A DNA stretch of 64,000 nt from JBDSZL01 sp039925145 (GTDB lineage: Bacteria > Acidobacteriota > Vicinamibacteria > Vicinamibacterales > SCN-69-37): contig JBDSZL010000071.1 in assembly GCA_039925145.1 (NCBI GenBank), forward strand, positions 1 through 64,000. Reading direction: 5' to 3'. The position numbers and the translations under genes were made by a program. The notes under the pieces were generated by a model that saw only the letters and a program-made list of their open reading frames with translations, did no database searches and was not told the DNA's origin. Below, piece by piece: positions 8,138 to 16,468 of the stretch (position 1 is its first letter; every line of letters starts with the position of its first letter).

Positions 8138-9334
8138 ATGACGACGACCTCTTCTCCCGACGTGAAGGCGCTTGAATCCGAGCATGTGCTGCAGAACTAC
8201 CGCCGCTTTCCGGTGGTGTTCGAGCGCGGGGAGGGCACGCGCCTGTTCGACACGGACGGACGGTCGTACCTGGACTTCCTGTCTGGCATCGGTGTGGCCT
8301 GCCTTGGCTATGGACATCCCGTGTTGACGGCGGCTCTCAGTCGTCAGGCCGCGACGTTACTGCACACCTCCAACCTGTATTTCAACCCGCTTCAGGGCGA
8401 GCTCGCGGCCAGGTTGTCGCAGCTGACGGGACTCGAACGCGCATTCTTCTGCAACAGCGGCACCGAGGCGATGGAGGGGTGTCTCAAGTTTGCGCGCAAG
8501 TACTGGCACGCCCAGGGACAGCCGCGCGCCAGGTTCGTCGCGCTGCATCACAGCTTTCACGGCCGGAGCATGGGTGCCCTGTCGGTCACCTGGGATGAGC
8601 ACTACCGCACGCCCTTCGAGCCGCTCGTGCCCGGCGCTGTGTTCGCCACCTCCGACGATCCTGAGGCCATCGACGCGCTGATCGACGACACGACGGCTGC
8701 CGTCGTCGTGGAGCCGATTCGCGGAGAGGGTGGCGTGCGTCCTGTGCCGCCGGCACTCGCCAGTGTCATCACCGCCGCGTGCCGTCGCACTGGCGCGTTG
8801 CTCATCTCGGATGAAGTCCAGTCGGGCACCGGACGGACGGGGTCGTTTCTTCACAGCGGCGCCGTTGGACTCACGCCAGACCTGGTCGCCCTTGCCAAGG
8901 CACTCGGCGGTGGCGTGCCCGTGGGCGCCGTGCTCATGTCGAAGGCGGTCGCCGCATCGATCGCTCCGGGCGATCACGGCACGACCTATGGCGGCAACCT
9001 CCTGGCCTGCCGGGCTGCTCTCACGGTGCTGGACGCGTTGGCCGATGGACTCCAGGAGTCCATCACGCGCATGTCTTCCTATCTGTTCGACGGTCTCGCC
9101 GCAGTAGCGCGGCGGACTGGTGCCATCACCGAAATCCGGGGCGCGGGTCTGATCGCAGGTCTCGAGCTGGCGTCCGACGCGCTGCCCGTCGTCAACGCGG
9201 CGCTCGACCGGGGACTGATCATCAATCGCACCTCGGCCAACGTCATTCGACTGCTGCCGCCCTACATCATCACCGAGCGGGAGATCGACGAGGCGCTGGC
9301 GATCCTCGAAGAGAGCCTTCGGGTCGCTATCTGA
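8138..9334 (+). CDS. argD: Acetylornithine aminotransferase
   Basis: PLP-dependent class-III aminotransferase converting N-acetylglutamate semialdehyde to N-acetylornithine. Its 398 residues are typical. It shows the phosphate loop FFCNSGTEAMEG (103-114), the cofactor-ring aspartate in DEVQSG (225-230), and the PLP lysine Lys254 in ALAKALGGG. Many ArgD enzymes also act as succinyldiaminopimelate aminotransferase (DapC). No separate dapC is seen in this window, so a double role in lysine synthesis is possible but unproven. A plausible Shine-Dalgarno (AGGAAGG) lies just before the ATG, 39 bases after argB. Confidence 0.95.
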   Translation: MTTTSSPDVKALESEHVLQNYRRFPVVFERGEGTRLFDTDGRSYLDFLSGIGVACLGYGHPVLTAALSRQAATLLHTSNLYFNPLQGELAARLSQLTGLERAFFCNSGTEAMEGCLKFARKYWHAQGQPRARFVALHHSFHGRSMGALSVTWDEHYRTPFEPLVPGAVFATSDDPEAIDALIDDTTAAVVVEPIRGEGGVRPVPPALASVITAACRRTGALLISDEVQSGTGRTGSFLHSGAVGLTPDLVALAKALGGGVPVGAVLMSKAVAASIAPGDHGTTYGGNLLACRAALTVLDALADGLQESITRMSSYLFDGLAAVARRTGAITEIRGAGLIAGLELASDALPVVNAALDRGLIINRTSANVIRLLPPYIITEREIDEALAILEESLRVAI

Positions 9335-9358
9335 GCGATGCGGAAAGGAGCACCCGCC

Positions 9359-9877
9359 GTGGACCCATTCATCATTCGCGATGCCACAGCTGACGACATC
9401 AAGCCCATTCACGCGTTGATCGCGGCACACCAGAGTGAGGGACATCTGCTGCCTCGCGAGCTGTCCGATGTGGAGCGTCGTGTCCGGCAGTTCGTGGTCT
9501 GCGACGCGGGCGGGAGGCTCTGCGGCTGTGCCGAGCTCACGCGCCTGTCTCCTGTCCTGGCCGAGGTTCGATCGCTCGTCGTCGCGCCAGAGTTCCGTCG
9601 ATCCGGCGTCGCAGCGGCGCTGATCGAAGAGCTTCGACGACGCGCCACAGCGGCCGGATTCGAGACGCTATGCGCGCTGGCACACGACGCGCGCCTGTTC
9701 GTGCATCGCAACTTCTCGATCGTGCCGCACGCCTGGCTGCCAGAGAAGATCGCCAAGGACTGCGTCGGTTGCTCACTCTTCCGTCACTGTGGACAACATG
9801 CGATGCTGCTGCCCTTGAAACACGTCGGCCGCCAGAGGGCGGCACATATTCATCACCGCCAGGTGGCGGTCGCCTGA
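9359..9877 (+). CDS. argA: N-acetylglutamate synthase, short GNAT type
   Basis: Acetylates glutamate with acetyl-CoA to prime the pathway. It is a single GNAT domain with acetyl-CoA loop VRSLVVAPEFRRSGVAAAL, and a C-terminal signature (LPEKIAKDC, then a Cys-rich CSLFRHCGQHAM) seen in stand-alone argA proteins that lack the kinase-like domain. I place the start at GTG 9359 because AAAGGAG (9344-9350) sits 8 bases before it. An ATG at 9338, four bases after the argD stop, would add seven residues but has no such site. It lies between argD and argJ, which supports the assignment over a generic acetyltransferase. Confidence 0.85.
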   Translation: MDPFIIRDATADDIKPIHALIAAHQSEGHLLPRELSDVERRVRQFVVCDAGGRLCGCAELTRLSPVLAEVRSLVVAPEFRRSGVAAALIEELRRRATAAGFETLCALAHDARLFVHRNFSIVPHAWLPEKIAKDCVGCSLFRHCGQHAMLLPLKHVGRQRAAHIHHRQVAVA

Positions 9878-9884
9878 GCGGAGC

Positions 9885-11111
9885 GTGTCAGTGATCAGAC
9901 TCGTAAATGGGGGAGTGACCGCCCCACGCGGCTTCGTCGCCGCAGGCGTGGCGGCTGGTATCAAGAAACGCCGCAACGACGCACCCGCAGCACTCGATCT
10001 CGCGCTCGTCGCCGCCGATGCGCCGGTGCCAGCCGCGGCCGTCTTCACCACGAACAAGGCCGTGGCCGCACCGGTCACCGTCTCGCGCGAGAACCTCACG
10101 CGCTCTGGCGGTCGTGTCAAGGCGATCGTGGTGAACAGCGGCTGCGCCAATGCTGCAACAGGCGCGGCCGGACTCGCCGTCGCGCGCGAGATGGCCGAGC
10201 TGACCGGCGATGCCGTCAGCTGCCCTCCAGAGCAGGTGCTCGTGGCTTCGACCGGGGTCATTGGGGTGCTGCTGGACATCCACAAGGTGCGCGCCGGCGT
10301 GGCGATGGCTGCCGCCGCCCTGAGCGTCAGCGGATCGGATGCCGCGACACTCGCGATCATGACGACCGACACGTTTCCAAAGTCGTGCGCTGCGGCAATC
10401 GATCTGCCAGAGGGCACGCTCACCGTCGGCGGCATGGCTAAGGGATCCGGCATGATCGAGCCACGCATGGCGACGATGCTGGGGTTTCTGACGACGGACG
10501 CAAAGGTGGAGCCGGCCGTCCTCGCGGCAGTGCTGCGTCGCGTGGTCGACGCAACGTTCAACGCGATCACCGTCGACGGCGAGTGCTCGACCAACGACTG
10601 CGTCTACGCGCTGGCGTCCGGCGAGTCCGGGATTTCCATCGATCGCGACGACGACCCGCAACTGCTCGAGCCCATGATGGAAGTGGCCGGGCGACTGGCG
10701 CGCGACATTGTCCGCGGAGGTGAAGGCGCCACCAAGCTGGTCACCGTCCGGGTGACTGGCGCCGCAACGCACGCCGACGCCTGGCTGGCCGTGCGCACCA
10801 TCGCCAACTCTCCGCTTGTCAAAACGGCCATTCATGGCGGCGACCCCAATTGGGGGCGTCTCATCGCCGCTGCGGGCCGGTCGGGTGCCGCATTCAATCT
10901 CGATCGCGCGTCCGTTGCGATTGGATCCGTTCAGCTGCTCGTGGACGGCGCGCCGCACGATGAGCGCGCCGACGCAGCCGCCGTGGTGTTGCAGGCGGCA
11001 GAGGTGGAGATCTCGGTGGATCTCGGCACCGGCGGCACCCACACCGCCACGATGTGGACGTGCGATTTCAGCGCCGAATACGTTCGTATCAATGCGGAGT
11101 ACCGCACGTGA
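9885..11111 (+). CDS. argJ: Bifunctional glutamate N-acetyltransferase / ornithine acetyltransferase
   Basis: Transfers the acetyl group from N-acetylornithine back to glutamate, making the pathway cyclic. The 408 residues include the self-cleavage site in KGSGMIEPRMATML. By family precedent the precursor is cut before Thr197, which becomes the N-terminal nucleophile of the beta chain. The oxyanion-hole region is in ASTGVIG (121-127), and FNAITVDGECSTND is conserved in the beta chain. The start is a GTG, and another GTG two codons on is possible. It lies 7 bases after argA and shares 4 bases with argF. Having both argA and argJ covers priming and recycling. Confidence 0.95.
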   Translation: MSVIRLVNGGVTAPRGFVAAGVAAGIKKRRNDAPAALDLALVAADAPVPAAAVFTTNKAVAAPVTVSRENLTRSGGRVKAIVVNSGCANAATGAAGLAVAREMAELTGDAVSCPPEQVLVASTGVIGVLLDIHKVRAGVAMAAAALSVSGSDAATLAIMTTDTFPKSCAAAIDLPEGTLTVGGMAKGSGMIEPRMATMLGFLTTDAKVEPAVLAAVLRRVVDATFNAITVDGECSTNDCVYALASGESGISIDRDDDPQLLEPMMEVAGRLARDIVRGGEGATKLVTVRVTGAATHADAWLAVRTIANSPLVKTAIHGGDPNWGRLIAAAGRSGAAFNLDRASVAIGSVQLLVDGAPHDERADAAAVVLQAAEVEISVDLGTGGTHTATMWTCDFSAEYVRINAEYRT

Positions 11112-12058
11112 CGGCGCCCGCCCCGCCGGCGCCGCTCGTCAGCAAAGATTTCCTTTCGGTGCTGGATCTGACAGGGGCCGAGCTCGACACCCTGCTCGAC
11201 CTGGCCCGCACGATGAAGCGCGACCGCGCGGCGGGCCGCCCTCTCACGACTGCGCTCGCCGGCAAGCACGTGGCGCTGCTGTTCGAAAAACCTTCGCTGC
11301 GGACACGCATCACCTTTGTGATCGCCGTCCGGGAGCTCGGCGGCGAAGTGATCGAACCGCCCCCGGATGTGATCTTCGGCGGCCGTGAAACGGTAGAAGA
11401 CGTCGCCCGCAACCTCGAGCGTTGGGTCGAGGGAGTGGTCGTGCGCACGTACGCGCAGTCACGGCTGAACGCGTTTGCTGCCGCCGCGGCGCGCCTGCAC
11501 GTCGTCAATGCGCTCACCAACGAAGAGCACCCGTGTCAGGCACTGGCCGACATGATGACGCTGCAGGAGCGGATCGGTTCGCTCGTCGGCCGCACCCTGA
11601 CGTACGTCGGCGACGGCAACAACGTCGCCGCGTCGCTGGCGCACGCCGGGTCGATGCTGGGCCTGCAGATGCGCTTCGCCGCTCCTCCGGGTTTCGAGCT
11701 GCCAGCGCGCGTGCTCCAGGCATGCGCCCGCGTGGCGCGACACGGCTCCACGATCACCGTGACGAACGATCCGCTCGCTGCCGTGGAAGGCGCCGACGCC
11801 ATTTACACCGATGTCTGGGCCTCGATGGGCCAGGAGCAGGAAGCCGCATCGCGCGCCAGGGTGTTCCAGCCGTTTCAGGTGAACCGGGACCTGATGCGCG
11901 CGGCTGCCCCGCATGCCACCTTCATGCACTGCCTTCCCGCGCACCGGGGCATCGAGGTCACCGACGAAGTGATGGACTCGCCGGCATCGTGTGTATTCGA
12001 TCAGGCCGAGAACCGCCTTCATACACAGAAGGCGCTTCTCGTGCTGTTGATGGGCTGA
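11108..12058 (+). CDS. argF: Ornithine carbamoyltransferase
   Basis: Makes citrulline from ornithine and carbamoyl phosphate. The carbamoyl-phosphate loop is SLRTR (63-67), HPCQ is at 141-144, the ornithine loop DVWASMG is at 235-241, and the catalytic-Cys motif HCLP is at 274-277. The DxxxSMG loop identifies ornithine as substrate and argues against acetyl- or succinyl-ornithine enzymes. The start is GTG 11108, overlapping the argJ TGA in a GTGA tetranucleotide; the 316-residue length is normal. It is the last arginine gene of the rightward operon, and the HAD gene follows after 44 bases. Confidence 0.96.
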   Translation: MTAPAPPAPLVSKDFLSVLDLTGAELDTLLDLARTMKRDRAAGRPLTTALAGKHVALLFEKPSLRTRITFVIAVRELGGEVIEPPPDVIFGGRETVEDVARNLERWVEGVVVRTYAQSRLNAFAAAAARLHVVNALTNEEHPCQALADMMTLQERIGSLVGRTLTYVGDGNNVAASLAHAGSMLGLQMRFAAPPGFELPARVLQACARVARHGSTITVTNDPLAAVEGADAIYTDVWASMGQEQEAASRARVFQPFQVNRDLMRAAAPHATFMHCLPAHRGIEVTDEVMDSPASCVFDQAENRLHTQKALLVLLMG

Positions 12059-12102
12059 AGCCACGCGCCGCGACCGGCCCGCACACTGCGCGATAATGCT
12101 CT

Positions 12103-12795
12103 GTGCAACACCGTTCCTCCACGCTGATCACCACGGTCATCTTCGACTTCGATGGCGTCCTGGCCGACACCGAAGGCCTGCATCTGCGCGCGTTCCAGGA
12201 CATCTTCGCCACCCGCGGGTGGAACCTGGACGAGGCGGCGTACTTCGACCGCTACCTTGGCTGCGACGACCGGGGCCTCGTGGTCGCCTACGCACACGAC
12301 CACGCGATCTCGCTGACCGATGCGGACATTCGCAGCATGGTCGACGCCAAGGCCCACGCCTTTGCCGGCTACATGGCCACCGGCGACGTGCTGTTCCGGG
12401 GCGCTCGCGATTGTGTGGCAGAACTCGCGGGCCGCTACTCGCTGGGAATCGCCTCGGGCGCGCTGCACGTCGAGATCGTCACCATCCTGCAGGCCGGCCG
12501 GCTGCTGGATGCCTTTCGCGTGATTGTCGGCGCCGACGACGTGGCGTCGTGCAAGCCGTCACCAGAGCCCTACCTGACGGCCGCCGCGCGGCTGGGCGTT
12601 GCGCCCAGCGCGTGTGTCGCGGTGGAAGATTCGGCCCCGGGTCTGCAGGCGGCCCAGGCCGCGGGGATGCGAACGATCGGCATGACCACAACCTCACCGC
12701 GTCATCTGCTTGCGGGTGCAGACCGCGTTATTGGCAGCCTGCAGGAGCTCTCGCCCGCGCTCATCGAAGCGCTTGGGACGGCACCGCGCCTGTGA
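12103..12795 (+). CDS. HAD-superfamily phosphatase (beta-phosphoglucomutase-like)
   Basis: A 230-residue HAD subfamily IA enzyme. Motif I is DFDGVLAD (15-22) with nucleophile Asp15 and acid Asp17, motif II is the ASG of GIASGAL, motif III is the Lys in SCKPSPEPY, and motif IV is VEDSAPG. A helical cap lies between motifs I and II. Substrate is unknown. The family includes beta-phosphoglucomutase, phosphoglycolate phosphatase and small sugar-phosphate phosphatases. Its position between argF and the histidine leader hints at a housekeeping or metabolite-repair role, or at histidinol-phosphatase activity, for which no dedicated gene is seen here; this last point is speculation. The start is a GTG. 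Confidence 0.85.
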   Translation: MQHRSSTLITTVIFDFDGVLADTEGLHLRAFQDIFATRGWNLDEAAYFDRYLGCDDRGLVVAYAHDHAISLTDADIRSMVDAKAHAFAGYMATGDVLFRGARDCVAELAGRYSLGIASGALHVEIVTILQAGRLLDAFRVIVGADDVASCKPSPEPYLTAAARLGVAPSACVAVEDSAPGLQAAQAAGMRTIGMTTTSPRHLLAGADRVIGSLQELSPALIEALGTAPRL

Positions 12796-12809
12796 TAGCC
12801 TTTTGGGCA

Positions 12810-12881
12810 ATGTTCGGGTTCCGCCGCGCGCATCTCCATCATCATCACGGTCACACGACCGCTCGGTGGATCTGCGCGTAG
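12810..12881 (+). CDS. hisL: Histidine operon leader peptide (candidate)
   Basis: A 23-codon frame, ATG at 12810 to TAG at 12879. Its codons 8-15 encode His-Leu-His-His-His-His-Gly-His, six histidine codons within eight, followed by a short tail. It lies 14 bases after the HAD stop and 96 before hisI, and is followed at once by the antiterminator and terminator described below. No strong Shine-Dalgarno is visible. A run of His codons exactly ahead of a histidine operon is the hallmark of ribosome-mediated attenuation known from enteric bacteria. The peptide itself is expected to have no function beyond ribosome stalling. Confidence 0.8.
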   Translation: MFGFRRAHLHHHHGHTTARWICA

Positions 12882-12921
12882 CGACCAGTTAGCCTCGCAC
12901 CAAACGTAGCAGCCCCGCCGG
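12863..12921 (+). promoter_or_regulatory. Antiterminator pairing in the his leader
   Basis: TCGGTGG (12863-12869), 9 bases past the last His codon, can pair with CCGCCGG (12915-12921): seven pairs including two G-U. The second segment contains most of the 5' arm of the terminator, so the two structures exclude each other. A ribosome stalled on the His codons leaves 12863-12869 free; one at the leader stop codon covers it. Pairing was found by eye, not by energy calculation. Confidence 0.6.
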
Positions 12922-12940
12922 TTCTGGTGGGGTGTTGTTT
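12913..12940 (+). terminator. his attenuator (intrinsic terminator)
   Basis: CCCCGCC (12913-12919) pairs fully with GGTGGGG (12926-12932), one pair being G-U, around a six-base loop. The T-rich tail TGTTGTTT (12933-12940) follows. It stands 38 bases before hisI, inside the operon leader rather than after a gene, which makes it an attenuator. Confidence 0.75.
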
Positions 12941-12977
12941 CCCCCCATCATGACCGCCGGGCCAAGGATGTTCCGGC

Positions 12978-13313
12978 ATGGACTTCACGAAACTCGACGG
13001 CCTGATTCCCGCCGTCATCCAGGACGCGGACACGAACGAGGTCCTGATGGTCGGCTTCATGAACCACGAAGCCCTCCAGCTCACGCAGGCCACAGGGTTT
13101 GCGACCTTCTACTCGCGGACGCGGCAGAAACTCTGGATGAAGGGCGAGACGTCTGGCAATCGGCTTGCCGTTGTCGCACTCTTCACCGATTGCGACGACG
13201 ACACGGTGCTGGTCAAGGTGCGGCGCCTGGGCCAGGGAGCCGTGTGTCACACGGGCGAACGCAGCTGTTTCTTCAGGGCGCTCGCGCCGACAGGATCGAA
13301 CGATGAAGCTTAA
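12978..13313 (+). CDS. hisI: Phosphoribosyl-AMP cyclohydrolase
   Basis: Opens the purine ring of phosphoribosyl-AMP, third step of histidine synthesis. It is a 111-residue stand-alone HisI without the HisE pyrophosphatase domain. Conserved elements are VLMVGFMN (22-29), the WMKGETSGN loop (53-61), the metal-binding DCDDDT (about 71-76), and CHTGERSCFF (about 90-99), whose cysteines bind zinc. It is the first structural gene of the operon, an unusual place, and its last 11 bases overlap hisG. No hisE is found in the window, so phosphoribosyl-ATP pyrophosphatase must be encoded elsewhere. Confidence 0.95.
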   Translation: MDFTKLDGLIPAVIQDADTNEVLMVGFMNHEALQLTQATGFATFYSRTRQKLWMKGETSGNRLAVVALFTDCDDDTVLVKVRRLGQGAVCHTGERSCFFRALAPTGSNDEA

Positions 13314-14190
13314 GCTTGGACTGCCAAAGGGATCGTTACAGGATGCGACGCTTCACCTGTTCGCACGAGCCGGATTCAACATCTATGTGAGCTCTCGCTC
13401 CTACTACCCCACCATCGACGACCCCGAGATCGAATGCCTGTTGATACGCGCGCAGGAGATGGCACGGTACGTCGCAGACGGGGTCATCGACGCCGGCCTG
13501 ACCGGGCTCGACTGGGTGGCTGAACACGCCACCGCGTCGGGAACACCAGACGGCGTCGTGCCCATCGCGGATCTCATCTACGCGAAGCAGAGCTTCGGGC
13601 GCGTGAAATGGGTGCTCGCGGTGCCGGACGACTCGCCGTTTCAGCGGCCGCAAGACCTGGCCGGCAAGACGATTGCCACCGAGCTTGTCCGCGTGACCGA
13701 AGCCTATTTTCGCCAGCACGGCGTGTCGGTCAACGTCGAGTTCTCCTGGGGGGCAACCGAGGTCAAGCCGCCGGTGCTGGCCGACGCGATTGTCGAGGTG
13801 ACTGAAACCGGATCGTCGTTGCGCGCCAATCGGCTGCGCATCATCGACACGGTGCTCGAATCGAACACACAACTGGTGGCCAATCCACGCGCCCTGGCCG
13901 ATGACTGGAAGCGGGTGAAGATTGAGAACATCGCGCTCCTCCTGCGGGCGGCGATCGAAGCCCAGGGACGGGTGGGGCTGATGCTCAACGTGACCCGCGA
14001 AAACCTGTCCACGATCCTGGGCCTGCTGCCCGCGCTCCAACGTCCCACCGTGTCGCCCTTGAGCGACGATGGGTGGGTGGCGGTGAATACGATCATCGAG
14101 GAGCGCACGGTTCGCGAGCTGATTCCGAAGCTCAAGGCCGCGAGTGCGAGCGGCATCGTCGAGTACCCCCTCAACAAGATCGTGTTGTGA
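13303..14190 (+). CDS. hisG: ATP phosphoribosyltransferase, long form
   Basis: First committed step of histidine synthesis: ATP plus PRPP to phosphoribosyl-ATP. The 295 residues correspond to the long form (HisG-L), with two periplasmic-binding-like lobes and a C-terminal ACT-like domain that senses histidine, so no HisZ partner is required. The PRPP loop is in EVTETGSSLRANRL (about 166-179). LGLPKGSLQ at residues 5-13 is the conserved N-terminal strand. ATG 13303 overlaps the hisI end by 11 bases. Feedback by histidine through the ACT domain would complement the upstream attenuator. Confidence 0.95.
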   Translation: MKLKLGLPKGSLQDATLHLFARAGFNIYVSSRSYYPTIDDPEIECLLIRAQEMARYVADGVIDAGLTGLDWVAEHATASGTPDGVVPIADLIYAKQSFGRVKWVLAVPDDSPFQRPQDLAGKTIATELVRVTEAYFRQHGVSVNVEFSWGATEVKPPVLADAIVEVTETGSSLRANRLRIIDTVLESNTQLVANPRALADDWKRVKIENIALLLRAAIEAQGRVGLMLNVTRENLSTILGLLPALQRPTVSPLSDDGWVAVNTIIEERTVRELIPKLKAASASGIVEYPLNKIVL

Positions 14191-15428
14191 TGCGCATTAT
14201 CGACTCGACCGATCGTGAGGCCGTGGCCCGACTGGCCTCGCGCGACGAAGCCAGAAACCGAAAGGTGGAGCGCGAAGCGGCGACCATCATCAACGATGTG
14301 CGCCGGCAGGGTGATGCCGGCCTCATCGCCTGGACGCAAAAGCTCGACAATCCAAGGTTCTCGCGCGTCGCGCCGGTGAGCAAGGCCGAGTTGCGACGTG
14401 GCTGGGAGCAGACACCGGTCGACGTCCGCAAGGCATTGAAGCTGGCCGCCAACAACCTGACCAAAGTCGCGAGCAAGCAGGTGCCGCGTGACTTCGTGGT
14501 TCGTGTTGGGCCCGGGCATCGGGTCGAGCAGCGGGTGCAGCCGCTCGGCCGCGTCGGATGCTACGTGCCAGCCGGTCGTCACCCGCTGCCGTCCACGCTG
14601 CTGATGACGGTCGTGCCCGCCCGCGTCGCCGGTGTGCGCGACATCGTCGTCGTCTGCCCCCGCCCGGCCCCGGTCGTCATGTGCGCGGCCCTCGAAGCGG
14701 GGGTCACAGCGGTGTTTGCGATCGGGGGCGCCCAGGCGATCGGCGCGCTCGCTTATGGGACCGAGTCGATCGCGCGGGTCGACAAGATCGTGGGGCCCGG
14801 CAATGCGTGGGTGGCCGCCGCCAAGGCGCTCGTCTCCGCCGACTGCGCCATCGATCTACACGCCGGGCCGAGCGAGATCGTGCTGCATTCTGACGTCGGC
14901 AACCCGGAGTGGATCGCGGCCGATCTCATTGCCCAGGCCGAGCACGATCCGGCCGCGCGGGCGATCTTCGTCACGACGAAGCGGCGCCTTGCGGATCTCG
15001 TGTCGCACGCGGTAGATCGGCAGATGCCGTCCAAGGGCCCGGCCGGAGTGTCGATCGCGCAGAACGGCGCGATCCTGCTGGCGCGGAGCAAGCGCGAAGC
15101 GATTGCGCTCGTCAATCAGCTGGCGCCGGAGCACCTCGTCATCGACTCTGGTGCCGATGTGAATGCGTACACGGCGGCCGGGACAATCTTCGTTGGTCCG
15201 TGGAGTGCGCAGGCAGCGGGCGATTACTGCACGGGATCCAACCACGTGCTGCCAACCGGCGGGGCCGCGCGGTTTCGAGGGGGCCTGAGCGCTTCCGATT
15301 TCGTGCGCGTGTTTTCGGTGCAGACGCTCGACAAGGCCGCGATTGCATCAATCGGGCCGTCGGCCGTCGCATTGGCCGAAGCGGAGGGCCTGACGGCGCA
15401 TGCCGGCTCGATCAGGATGCGGTTATGA
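14190..15428 (+). CDS. hisD: Histidinol dehydrogenase
   Basis: Zinc- and NAD-dependent oxidation of L-histidinol to histidine in two steps. It has 412 residues, near the usual 430. Recognisable blocks are GCYVPAGRHPLPST (around 121-134), the nucleotide-site segment GGAQAIGALAYGTE (about 178-191), VGPGNAWVAAAK (about 199-210) and AGPSEI, while the substrate and metal residues include the His in QAEHDP and the PEHL segment. ATG 14190 uses the A of the hisG TGA, so the two genes overlap by one base. The 3' end overlaps hisC by an ATGA. Confidence 0.95.
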   Translation: MRIIDSTDREAVARLASRDEARNRKVEREAATIINDVRRQGDAGLIAWTQKLDNPRFSRVAPVSKAELRRGWEQTPVDVRKALKLAANNLTKVASKQVPRDFVVRVGPGHRVEQRVQPLGRVGCYVPAGRHPLPSTLLMTVVPARVAGVRDIVVVCPRPAPVVMCAALEAGVTAVFAIGGAQAIGALAYGTESIARVDKIVGPGNAWVAAAKALVSADCAIDLHAGPSEIVLHSDVGNPEWIAADLIAQAEHDPAARAIFVTTKRRLADLVSHAVDRQMPSKGPAGVSIAQNGAILLARSKREAIALVNQLAPEHLVIDSGADVNAYTAAGTIFVGPWSAQAAGDYCTGSNHVLPTGGAARFRGGLSASDFVRVFSVQTLDKAAIASIGPSAVALAEAEGLTAHAGSIRMRL

Positions 15429-16468
15429 CCTGCGCGTCTCCCGGGTTGAACGGCCCGCGGCTCCGGCTTCACTACAACGAGAACACCGCCGGCTGCTCGC
15501 CAATGGTGATCGCCGCCCTGCAGGCGTTGACGCCGCAGGAGATTGCGTCGTACCCGGACGTCACGCCCTTCACCGCGCGGGCGGCGCGGCATTTGAACGT
15601 GCCGCCGGACCGTGTCCAACTGATCAACGGGCTCGACGAGGGCATTCAGGTGGTCACGACATGGGCCCAACGAAACTCGGTAACAAACCAGCCGCCGGTG
15701 ATGGTTCTTCCCGAGCCGGCGTTCGAGATGTATGCCGAGTTCGGCCGGATGGCCGGCGCACATCTGATTTCGATTCCGCCAGAAGCAGGGTTCAGGTTTC
15801 CGCTCGAGGCGGTGCTGGCGACCATCGATGCCGCCACGCGCGTGGTGTTTCTGACCGATCCCAACAACCCGACCGGCCTGGGAATCCCCGAAGGATGCGT
15901 CGAGACCATCGCCTCGGCCGCGCCCGGGGCCCTTGTGTTCGTTGACGAAGCCTACGCGGATTTCAGCGGCCGCACCTTGATTGGGCCCTTGCTCGATCGG
16001 AGACCGAATGTCGTCATCGGTCGCACGTTCGCGAAGGGACATGGACTGGCGGGCCTGCGCATCGGCGCACTGGTGGCGCATGAGGACACCCTGGCCGGGC
16101 TGAGATCGCTGCTGCCGCCGTTCAATGTCAACATCTGCGCGCTACGAGGCATGGCTGCCGCGCTGGACGATCCGGAGTACCTCGCGTGGTATGTCGCGCA
16201 GACCGCCGCGTCGCGGCAGCTGGTATACGCCTTCTGCGAACGTCACGGTTTGGGTTACTGGCCAAGCGAGGCCAACTTCGTGCTCATCTGCGTGGGCTCG
16301 AGGGCCGGCAGCCTCGCGGATCGCCTTGAAGCAAGTGGCATCAGCGTGCGCGACAAGTCCAACGCACCAGGCTGCGAAGGATGCATCCGGCTCACGGCGG
16401 GTGTCGTGGCTCACACGAATGCGGCGATTGCCGCCATGGAGGAGATCCTTGCGTCGCGCGACCATTGA
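15425..16468 (+). CDS. hisC: Histidinol-phosphate aminotransferase
   Basis: PLP-dependent fold-type I aminotransferase making histidinol phosphate from imidazole acetol phosphate. It has 347 residues. LHYNENTAGCSP (15-26) is the N-terminal substrate clamp, DPNNPTG (145-151) contacts the cofactor, DEAYADF (174-180) holds the pyridine nitrogen, and the Schiff-base lysine is Lys204 in FAKGHGLAGLR. An aromatic or Ala/Asp aminotransferase is possible by family, but position between hisD and hisB settles the role. The ATGA overlap with hisD and the 20-base overlap with hisB suggest translational coupling. Confidence 0.94.
   Translation: MTCASPGLNGPRLRLHYNENTAGCSPMVIAALQALTPQEIASYPDVTPFTARAARHLNVPPDRVQLINGLDEGIQVVTTWAQRNSVTNQPPVMVLPEPAFEMYAEFGRMAGAHLISIPPEAGFRFPLEAVLATIDAATRVVFLTDPNNPTGLGIPEGCVETIASAAPGALVFVDEAYADFSGRTLIGPLLDRRPNVVIGRTFAKGHGLAGLRIGALVAHEDTLAGLRSLLPPFNVNICALRGMAAALDDPEYLAWYVAQTAASRQLVYAFCERHGLGYWPSEANFVLICVGSRAGSLADRLEASGISVRDKSNAPGCEGCIRLTAGVVAHTNAAIAAMEEILASRDH

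Noticed and set aside
12831..12854. His-rich metal-binding protein
   Set aside because: The frame is only 23 codons and stands directly before a terminator and the histidine operon, so a leader peptide explains it better.
16419..16448. ATG start of hisB ten codons upstream
   Set aside because: The added residues do not resemble HisB, whereas the TTG at 16449 follows GGAGGAG and yields the exact family N-terminus and length.
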